Origin: an uncultured Bacteroidales bacterium
GTDB taxonomy: Bacteria; Bacteroidota; Bacteroidia; Bacteroidales; SZUA-534
Assembly: GCA_902790595.1 (NCBI GenBank)
Contig: CADASL010000001.1
Coordinates: forward strand, 186,001-250,000
Length of the DNA: 64,000 nt
Direction: 5' to 3'
Below are positions 55,836 through 64,000 of the stretch, in pieces. A program made the position numbers and the translations under genes. Each line of letters starts with the position of its first letter. Within the stretch, counting starts at the first letter, position 1. The notes under the pieces were generated by a model. That model was not told the origin of the DNA, did no database searches, and saw nothing but the letters and a program-made list of their open reading frames with translations.

Positions 55836-56531
55836 ATGAAGAAACTTATTATTAGAATCATCAAAACCAGAATCGTCAGCGCGGTGCTGCACAAAATTCT
55901 GAAAACCAAATTCGTGCAAAAAAAGAGAACCAAACGCTACCTCAGAAACAACAACGAGCACAAGCTGCAGATTGGTTTTGGAAACTTCCCTTTGGAAGGA
56001 TGGCTGAATACCGGCATCGATTTCTGGGAGTGCTGGAACGGAATGTATATGGACGCCGGCAAGCCTTTCCCCCTGCCCGACAACTCGTTCGACTATGTGT
56101 TCTCCGAGCATCTGTTTGAGCATCTGACATTTCCCCAGGCGCAAAATATGCTCAAGGAGTGCTACCGCGTAATGAAGCCCGGCGCCGTTATGCGCATTGC
56201 CACGCCCAACCTGCGTTTCCTTTTAGACTTATACGAAAACCCCGAAAAACCTATCCACAAGGCGTATATGGAGTTCTCGGTAAAGAATCTTGGTATGCCG
56301 CAAACGCCGGTATATGTTATCAACCGGTTCCACACAAGCTGGGGACACAAGATTGTCTATGATATGGAAACGCTGGGCAAACTGCTGGCAGATAACGGAT
56401 TCAAGAATATCACGCCGTGCGAAATGAGTAAAAGCGAGCATCCGGCGCTGAACGGCATCGAAAGTCATTTCAAGATTTTCCCCTACGAGTTCATCCACTT
56501 GGAAACAATGATTCTTGAAGTCACAAAATAA
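55836..56531 (+). CDS. SAM-dependent methyltransferase
   Basis: Class I methyltransferase of 231 residues. The SAM-binding motif is LQIGFGNFPLEGWLNTGIDF, followed by DNSFDYVFSEHLFEHL, RVMKPGAVMRIATPNL, typical of methyltransferases linked to surface-polysaccharide gene sets. The ATG at 55836 follows the glycosyltransferase by 45 bp; a GTG 36 bases upstream is less likely. It has a basic N-terminal helix. Confidence 0.88.
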   Translation: MKKLIIRIIKTRIVSAVLHKILKTKFVQKKRTKRYLRNNNEHKLQIGFGNFPLEGWLNTGIDFWECWNGMYMDAGKPFPLPDNSFDYVFSEHLFEHLTFPQAQNMLKECYRVMKPGAVMRIATPNLRFLLDLYENPEKPIHKAYMEFSVKNLGMPQTPVYVINRFHTSWGHKIVYDMETLGKLLADNGFKNITPCEMSKSEHPALNGIESHFKIFPYEFIHLETMILEVTK

Positions 56532-56577
56532 ACGCCAGCTGCCTGAAAAAACACTGTTGTTCAACAATCTACGAGAA

Positions 56578-56976
56578 ATGCAGATAAAAGACACTCACGA
56601 TTTCACACCCGGCCAACTGCAAGATTTGTTTCTGTCGGTTGAATGGTCGTCGGGGCATTTCCCCGACAAGCTGGAGGTTGCTATGCGCAATTTCAAGACC
56701 GTCTTTTCGGCGTGGGACGGCGACAAGCTCATTGGTATGATTTGCGCTATGGACGATGGGGTGATAAACGCCTACGTGCACTATCTGCTCGTGCGCCCCG
56801 AGTATCAGGGCAAAGGCGTCGGACAGCAGCTTGTTGAACAAATGAAGGCGCAATACAAAGATTATCTGCGGATTGTGGTTGTGGCCTACAACAATGAAGT
56901 GGGCTTCTACGAGCACTGCGGATTCAGCCGCGCCACCGACGCAAGCCCGATGTTCATCACCGAATTGTGGACCTGA
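56578..56976 (+). CDS. GNAT-family N-acetyltransferase
   Basis: Acetyl-CoA-dependent transferase of 132 residues. The acetyl-CoA loop is YLLVRPEYQGKGVGQQLVEQ, preceded by WDGDKLIGMICAMDDG and followed by NEVGFYEHCGFSRA. ATG at 56578 is chosen because the first strand begins there; 21 codons of upstream open frame overlap the methyltransferase end. The acceptor is unknown. Confidence 0.87.
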   Translation: MQIKDTHDFTPGQLQDLFLSVEWSSGHFPDKLEVAMRNFKTVFSAWDGDKLIGMICAMDDGVINAYVHYLLVRPEYQGKGVGQQLVEQMKAQYKDYLRIVVVAYNNEVGFYEHCGFSRATDASPMFITELWT

Positions 56977-57017
56977 GCGCACAAAAGTACCCCATTCGCA
57001 GCGCGGTGAATCATTTT

Positions 57018-57037
57018 TATGTACATTTGGGTACATA
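57018..57037 (+). promoter_or_regulatory. Palindromic promoter of the DUF3237 gene
   Basis: The -7 box TACATTTG (57022-57029) sits inside TATGTAC-ATTTGG-GTACATA, 7-bp arms around a 6-bp spacer, 14 bp before the ATG. The symmetric sequence could be an operator. Confidence 0.55.
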
Positions 57038-57050
57038 AAAAACAAAAACT

Positions 57051-57575
57051 ATGAACCATAAACATCTTTTTATTGCTGCCGCTCTGGCAGTTATGGCTTT
57101 TGCGCCGCAAGCGCAGGCACAACCCGCTCAAGGCGACGACACCCCGACACTTGAGTTTGTATGCGAACTTCACGTCAAATTGGGGCAAACCTACACAGTT
57201 GGACAGACAGCCCACGGCGCCCGGGTGGTTATCCCCATCACAGGCGGAACATTCGAGGGCCCCAATATGAAGGGCACCGTTTTGGAAGGCGGCGCCGACT
57301 ATCAACTTGTTGACCAAGCCAAAGGCCGCAACGAGATTGAGGCTATCTACTCAATCAAAACCGACGACGGCGTCTTCATCCACATCCGCAACTGCGGCCT
57401 GATTGTAACCGGCAAGAACGCCGACGGCTCACCCAACTTCTACTTCCGCTGCGCGCCCAAGTTCGAGGCGCCAAGCGACAGCAAGTACGCCTGGCTCAAC
57501 AACTCGCTTTTCCTTTGCAAGCCGGGCGGCTTCACACCTGAAGGCATCTCGCTTCGCGTTTGGCGGGTGCAGTAA
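57051..57575 (+). CDS. DUF3237 family exported protein
   Basis: Protein of 174 residues with signal peptide MNHKHLFIAAALAVMAFAPQAQA. The mature part matches DUF3237, a lipocalin-like beta-barrel family: LEFVCELHVKLGQTYTVGQTAHGARVVIPITGGTFEGPN, ... GGADYQLVD, TDDGVFIHIRNCGLI and SDSKYAWLNNSLFLC. The function is unknown. It lies upstream of the xylanase gene with a 122-bp gap containing another -7 box, so it is probably a separate unit. Confidence 0.85.
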   Translation: MNHKHLFIAAALAVMAFAPQAQAQPAQGDDTPTLEFVCELHVKLGQTYTVGQTAHGARVVIPITGGTFEGPNMKGTVLEGGADYQLVDQAKGRNEIEAIYSIKTDDGVFIHIRNCGLIVTGKNADGSPNFYFRCAPKFEAPSDSKYAWLNNSLFLCKPGGFTPEGISLRVWRVQ

Positions 57576-57657
57576 ACTCTGATAGATAAAAAATCACCAA
57601 TTGGCGGATAAAAGCCGTGAAATATCTATCATAATCCCGACTATAAATTGTAAAAAG

Positions 57658-57665
57658 TACATTTG
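57658..57665 (+). promoter_or_regulatory. -7 box for the xylanase-esterase gene
   Basis: TACATTTG, 32 bp before the ATG. Confidence 0.5.
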
Positions 57666-57694
57666 CTACACTTTGTATCACGTAATAATTATAA

Positions 57695-59881
<2,187 letters not shown>

Positions 59882-59904
59882 TTGAACACGTTAATAGATT
59901 GATG

Positions 59905-59939
59905 GTAGAGACGTTGCACGCAATGTCTCTACTTTTTTT
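59905..59939 (+). terminator. Terminator after the xylanase-esterase
   Basis: GTAGAGAC and GTCTCTAC form a perfect 8-bp stem extended by GTTG/CAAT, followed by seven T residues. Confidence 0.85.
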
Positions 59940-60074
59940 GTGCCGCAACCAAAGCACCTACGGCGCGTTTCGTCATCAATTCTTTTGGAATTTTCAGCAC
60001 GACGCCAATGCCCAATCTGGCACAGAAATTGCATAACGGCGCGGCGTTTGTTAAACTTTTAAAACATAAAATTT

Positions 60075-62111
60075 ATGAAACAAAAAAAGCGATGTCTCGG
60101 ACAGAGACTTGTCCATTTCTCGCAATGGACGCGAAAACCGTATGCCACTTTTTGCAGCATCGGCAAAGTGATTAAAATCTGCGTTCTGGTTGACACACTG
60201 ACAGTTGTGGCCACGCAGGCAAAGTGCGAATCGTTGATTGACTCAGTGCAGGTGGGCAGCCACATCGACATTGACGAGGTGATAGTAGCCACCGACCGAA
60301 CGCCCGTGACCTTCACGCAGATGGTGCTTCAGCCAACCGTCATCAGCACACGCCAGCTCGACGCCGCCCCCCAGCAGAGCCTGACCGATTTCCTTGAGTA
60401 CATTCCTTCCCTCGACATCAGGCAGCGCGGCACAAACGACGTGCAGGCCGACCTCTCAATCCGCGGCGGTTCAACCGACCAAAACGCAATCATAATCAAC
60501 AAAATAAACTTCAGCGACCCGCAAACCGGGCACAACAATTTCGCCTTGCCAATCGACCTTGGCAACACGCAAAAGATAGAAATTGTGAGCGGTGCGCAAA
60601 GCCGCATTCTTGGCACCAACGCTCTCAACGGCGCCGTTTGCTTCAGCACCCCGACCGACACCGCCAACTCGGCCACTGCAAGGCTCACGGTGGGCGACTA
60701 CGGACTTTACAAACTATCGGCAGCCACAAACCTGACATTCAGCAATTTGAGCAATTTTGCCGCTGTCGCGAAATCGCACTCCGACGGCTACACCGAAAAC
60801 ACCGATTTCGATATTCAAACCATCTATTACAGAGGCGTTTACAAAGCAAACAGATTCTGCGTCAACGCGCAATTCGGCCTGACCGACAAGAAATTCGGCA
60901 GCAACGGATTTTACACGCTCTCCTATCCTACTCAATATGAGGAGAATATGATGACTATCGGCAGCATCGGCATTGAAACCGGACAACAGGTGAAAGTTGC
61001 CGCAAACGTGTATGGCCGCCGCCTGCGCGACTATTACGTGCTTGTGCGCGACAACCCTAACATATATCAAAATCACCATCTTACGGATGTATTGGGCGCA
61101 AACCTCGAACTTGAGACCAACACCCGCATCGGCCGCACCACGCTGAACGCCGAGTACCGCAACGAGCGCATCAGCAGCAACCGCCTGGGCAACGCCGACG
61201 AGAGCCGCAGTCGTCGCGCCCGCACATCGGACTCAATTCGCTACGACCATTTTTATGACCGCGGTTATCTGACTGTGGCTCTGAATAATAAATACACCGC
61301 CAACCGCTTCTCGATGTCGGTTGGCGCGGCTATCCTGCAATACAAAGGCACCGAAATCTACCCCGGCATCGACCTGAGTTACGCCCCGAGCAACAGCATC
61401 AGGCTGTATGCGGCAGCCAACCGCTCGTTCCGTCTGCCAACCTTTACCGACCTGTTCTACAGCGGCCCGAAAAACAAAGGCAACATCAACCTAAAAGCCG
61501 AAAAAGCAACCACTTACGAAGTCGGCCTGAGAGCGAAAAAATCGATTTTTGAAGTGAACGGCAACATCTATCTGCGACAGGGCAAAAACATTATTGACTG
61601 GGCGCGCACGTCGAACACGGAACTATATGTTGCACAGAATGTTACAAAGATTAACACCTTCGGGCAGGAAGTGCAGGTGATTGCGCGACCGGCAGAGATT
61701 ATCGGCAGCAAATGGCTGACAGTCAACACAGTGGAATGTGGCTACTCACACATTTCAGCCTCAAAGGCATCGAGCGGCTACGAATCGCTCTACGCATTCG
61801 ACCAGCTGAAGCACAAATTCACAGCGGCCATCGGCTTGCAATCAATTGAAAACCTGAATGTTGACATACGCCTCGTGTATCAGGAGCGCAACGGCAACTA
61901 CGATGCGGCCAATGCCGACGGGACTGTCGAGACGTACCCCTACAACGGCTTCTGGACGGTTGACGCCGGAGCATCGTACAAATGGCGATGGCTGTCGGTG
62001 TTTGCCGAAGCCACAAACATCGGCGACAGCAAATACTTCGATTTCAGCGGTTTGCAGCTGCCCGGACGATGGGTGAAAGCCGGTTTAAAAGTTGAACTGG
62101 CCAAACGATAA
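60075..62111 (+). CDS. TonB-dependent outer-membrane receptor, BtuB/FepA-like
   Basis: Receptor of 678 residues with a plug domain (VIVATDRTPVTFTQMVLQPTVISTRQLDAAPQQSLTDFLEYIPSLDIRQRGTNDVQADLSIRGG) and a 22-strand-type barrel ending GLQLPGRWVKAGLKVELAKR. The N-terminus is unusual: a basic, aromatic stretch (MKQKKRCLGQRLVHFSQWTRKPYATF) precedes a moderate hydrophobic region instead of a classical signal peptide. I have seen similar openings in cobalamin-type receptors of Bacteroidales, from memory. No carboxypeptidase-like plug extension (so not SusC). The ligand is not known; vitamin B12 is an inference, and no B12 riboswitch was found upstream. Confidence 0.88.
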   Translation: MKQKKRCLGQRLVHFSQWTRKPYATFCSIGKVIKICVLVDTLTVVATQAKCESLIDSVQVGSHIDIDEVIVATDRTPVTFTQMVLQPTVISTRQLDAAPQQSLTDFLEYIPSLDIRQRGTNDVQADLSIRGGSTDQNAIIINKINFSDPQTGHNNFALPIDLGNTQKIEIVSGAQSRILGTNALNGAVCFSTPTDTANSATARLTVGDYGLYKLSAATNLTFSNLSNFAAVAKSHSDGYTENTDFDIQTIYYRGVYKANRFCVNAQFGLTDKKFGSNGFYTLSYPTQYEENMMTIGSIGIETGQQVKVAANVYGRRLRDYYVLVRDNPNIYQNHHLTDVLGANLELETNTRIGRTTLNAEYRNERISSNRLGNADESRSRRARTSDSIRYDHFYDRGYLTVALNNKYTANRFSMSVGAAILQYKGTEIYPGIDLSYAPSNSIRLYAAANRSFRLPTFTDLFYSGPKNKGNINLKAEKATTYEVGLRAKKSIFEVNGNIYLRQGKNIIDWARTSNTELYVAQNVTKINTFGQEVQVIARPAEIIGSKWLTVNTVECGYSHISASKASSGYESLYAFDQLKHKFTAAIGLQSIENLNVDIRLVYQERNGNYDAANADGTVETYPYNGFWTVDAGASYKWRWLSVFAEATNIGDSKYFDFSGLQLPGRWVKAGLKVELAKR

Positions 62112-62128
62112 CCGCAAACAAAAGAATT

Positions 62129-62196
62129 AACCACGGAACACACGAAAAACACGGAAATGATAAAAAAATCAGTGTTTTTCTGTGATTTCCGTGGTT
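62129..62196. repeat. Long imperfect inverted repeat AACCACGGAA/TTCCGTGGTT
   Basis: Outer arms of 10 bp at 62129-62138 and 62187-62196 with an inner AAAAACAC/GTGTTTTT pairing. It follows the receptor gene by 17 bp. It may serve as terminator; the sequence type (ACCACGGAACACACG) is common as a dispersed repeat in many bacteria. Confidence 0.7.
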
Positions 62197-62253
62197 ATTA
62201 TTAACTACAGCCAACAATTTTCATACTTTTACAAAAGACAAACTGTTTTAAGT

Positions 62254-64000
62254 ATGAAACTTATAAAACGAACACTTACTGCTCTTTTCGCGTTTTGCAC
62301 GATAGCTGTGAGCGCGCAAATCCAGAATCCAGTTAAATGGGACATCAGCAGCCAGAAAACCGGCGAGAATGAATACCAAATCAACTTCAAAGCCAAGATT
62401 GACGCAGGCTGGCACATCTTTGCGCAGTATCTGCCCAAAGGCAACTACTCGCTGCCGACAAGTTTCTCGTTTGAGCAACTCACTGATGTTGAGCGCGTTG
62501 ACACGGTGCGCGAGTTGTCGAAAGTGACTGAAGAGAAAGATGAGATTGCCGGCGCCGTTGTGCGCTATTTCTGCAACGAAGCCGTTTTTGCGCAGACAGT
62601 CAAAGTGACCGGCCCCGCCCCCACGGTAAGTGGAAAAATTGAGTACCAGACTTGTTCCGACGAGATGTGCGTGATGGGCGACCAAGAGTTCAGCCTGTCG
62701 CTGCTGGACGGCGGACAGAGCGCTGTTCCCGCCCCCGCCGAGCCTAGCAACGACGCAAAAATCATTGAAAGCGAGCCCGTTGTGCACACGGCCAACTCAA
62801 ACTCAATTTGGAAGGTGATTCTCGAAGCCATTCTGTGGGGCTTTGCCGCGCTGCTCACACCGTGCGTCTTCCCGATGGTGCCAATGACAGTGTCGTTCTT
62901 TCTGAAAAACGAGCAGAACAAAGGCCGCTCGCGCTCAATGGCATCAGCTTTCGGGCTGGCGATTGTGGCACTCTACACCATTCCCATCGCAATCATCATT
63001 TTGGCTACCTATCTGATTGGCGGGCAATCGGTTACGGCCGATATTTTTAATTGGCTCTCAACTCATTGGCTGCCCAACGTGCTGTTTTTCATCATATTTA
63101 TGGTGTTTGCCGCATCTTTTCTGGGCGCTTTCGAGATTGTTCTGCCCAGTTCGCTAATCAACAAGGCCGACTCAAACTCGAACCGCGGCGGACTGGTGGG
63201 CGTGCTTTTTATGGCGCTGACGCTGGTTCTGGTGTCATTCTCGTGCACGGGCCCCATTGTGGGCACCATCCTTGTAAAATCAACTCAAGGCGACATTTGG
63301 GAACCGATTATCACAATGCTGGCCTTCTCGGCGGCCTTTGCGCTACCGTTCACGCTGCTGGCGTTTTTCCCGTCGTGGCTCACAAAACTGCCCAAATCAG
63401 GCAGTTGGCTCAATACCGTTAAGGTAACGCTGGGTTTCATCGAGATTGCGCTCGGCCTGAAATTCTTGAGCGTGGCCGACCAAACCTACCACTGGGGCAT
63501 TCTGGACCGCGAAGTCTATCTGGCCATCTGGATTGCCGTTTTCGCCCTTCTGAGCCTGTTTCTGCTTGGAAAACTGCAGATTGGCGAGACAAAAAACGAC
63601 CCGCCGAAAGTGTTCCGTCTGCTGCTCGGACTGCTCACAACGGCCTTCACCATCTACCTGATTCCCGGAATGTGGGGCGCGCCCTTGAAGGCCCTTTCGG
63701 GATACCTGCCGCCGCAGACAACCATCGATTTCGACCTTTCGGCGAAAGCCACTGTTGCCGCCGACGACTATGAATCAGCGCTTTGCGAGACGCCCAAATA
63801 TGCCGACCTGCTGCACCTGCCGCACGGACTGCAAGGCTATTTCGATTATAATCAGGCACTCGAATGCGCCCGCGAGCAGAACAAGCCGATCTTTATCGAC
63901 TTCACCGGCCACGGCTGCGTCAACTGCCGCGAGATGGAAGCCCGTGTGTGGGCCGACGCCGAAGTGCTCGACCGTCTGCGCAACGACTATATTGTTGTGG
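62254..64000 (+). CDS. dsbD: Thiol:disulfide interchange protein DsbD (3' end outside window)
   Basis: Transmembrane electron carrier that moves reducing power from cytoplasmic thioredoxin to periplasmic partners. From N to C: signal peptide (MKLIKRTLTALFAFCTIAVSAQ), DsbD-alpha-type domain with the Cys pair in TCSDEMC, membrane domain with the two active cysteines in LTPCVFPMVP and VSFSCTGPIVG, about eight helices, then a thioredoxin-like domain with CVNC in FTGHGCVNCREME. The frame is open to the last base, so only the final part of the thioredoxin domain is missing. It supports cytochrome c maturation or disulfide repair. Confidence 0.93.
   Translation, partial: MKLIKRTLTALFAFCTIAVSAQIQNPVKWDISSQKTGENEYQINFKAKIDAGWHIFAQYLPKGNYSLPTSFSFEQLTDVERVDTVRELSKVTEEKDEIAGAVVRYFCNEAVFAQTVKVTGPAPTVSGKIEYQTCSDEMCVMGDQEFSLSLLDGGQSAVPAPAEPSNDAKIIESEPVVHTANSNSIWKVILEAILWGFAALLTPCVFPMVPMTVSFFLKNEQNKGRSRSMASAFGLAIVALYTIPIAIIILATYLIGGQSVTADIFNWLSTHWLPNVLFFIIFMVFAASFLGAFEIVLPSSLINKADSNSNRGGLVGVLFMALTLVLVSFSCTGPIVGTILVKSTQGDIWEPIITMLAFSAAFALPFTLLAFFPSWLTKLPKSGSWLNTVKVTLGFIEIALGLKFLSVADQTYHWGILDREVYLAIWIAVFALLSLFLLGKLQIGETKNDPPKVFRLLLGLLTTAFTIYLIPGMWGAPLKALSGYLPPQTTIDFDLSAKATVAADDYESALCETPKYADLLHLPHGLQGYFDYNQALECAREQNKPIFIDFTGHGCVNCREMEARVWADAEVLDRLRNDYIVV

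Noticed and set aside
59940..60074. Possible B12 riboswitch ahead of the TonB-dependent receptor
   Set aside because: No B12-box or conserved core could be recognised, and only about 135 bp are available after the terminator.

Overview
The window looks like chromosomal DNA of a fermentative or anaerobic member of the Bacteroidales (Bacteroidota), probably from a gut, oral or rumen-type habitat. The evidence is the acn-icd-gltA cluster, the DUF4831, FtsE-like and TPR/beta-barrel gene families, a BspA-like leucine-rich surface protein with a type IX-style C-terminal domain, a GH10 xylanase fused to a feruloyl esterase-like domain, a menaquinone gene set, and recurrent upstream boxes of the form TAnnTTTG (the Bacteroidota -7 element). 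No Shine-Dalgarno sequences stand out. Species cannot be told from this sequence alone. All major genes are intact except those cut by the two window edges; no insertion sequence, prophage, rRNA or CRISPR array was found.

Layout. 1-6.5 kb: the end of an AAA/DUF4143 ATPase, then aconitase, isocitrate dehydrogenase and citrate synthase, the oxidative TCA branch to 2-oxoglutarate. 6.7-13.4 kb: menaquinone genes menF-menD-menB-menC-menE with a convergent hotdog thioesterase (MenI-like); menA lies at 29.4 kb. 13.5-21.8 kb: SlyD-like FKBP, patatin/beta-barrel protein, SPFH protein with an upstream 53-residue membrane miniprotein, a PurF paralogue that lacks the glutaminase cysteine, and RecG. 22-24 kb: BspA-like protein. 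24.2-31.9 kb: acyltransferase plus NlpC/P60 lipoprotein, PyrD, an HTH regulator, PrsW protease, tRNA-Pro, MenA, an orphan lipoprotein and a small barrel protein. 32-40 kb: GyrB, a 53-residue miniprotein, an outer-membrane barrel and a long TPR protein. 40-47.7 kb: Gfo/Idh/MocA oxidoreductase overlapping a radical SAM/SPASM gene, FtsE, NnrE-NnrD, DUF4831 and a MATE exporter. 48-54.6 kb: TetR-TolC-MFP-RND efflux operon with a PII-like small protein. 54.7-57.6 kb: glycosyltransferase, methyltransferase, GNAT, DUF3237. 57.7-64 kb: xylanase-esterase, TonB-dependent receptor and the start of DsbD.

The least explained feature is not a gene. Most larger intergenic gaps carry degenerate tandem arrays whose period is 7 bp (units such as TAGGATT, GGTGTTA, GTTAATT, GTCTGTA, CCTAGTG) or 8 bp (ATTCACCA, CTGAAGGA), often starting at or inside the stop codon of the preceding gene, together with dispersed palindromes (CCCGATAGCTATCGGG and GGACGCGATTAATCGCGTCC). 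Other points worth checking are a three-tier nested inverted repeat ahead of the BspA-like gene, perfect palindromes inside two promoters, and two unlisted miniproteins.
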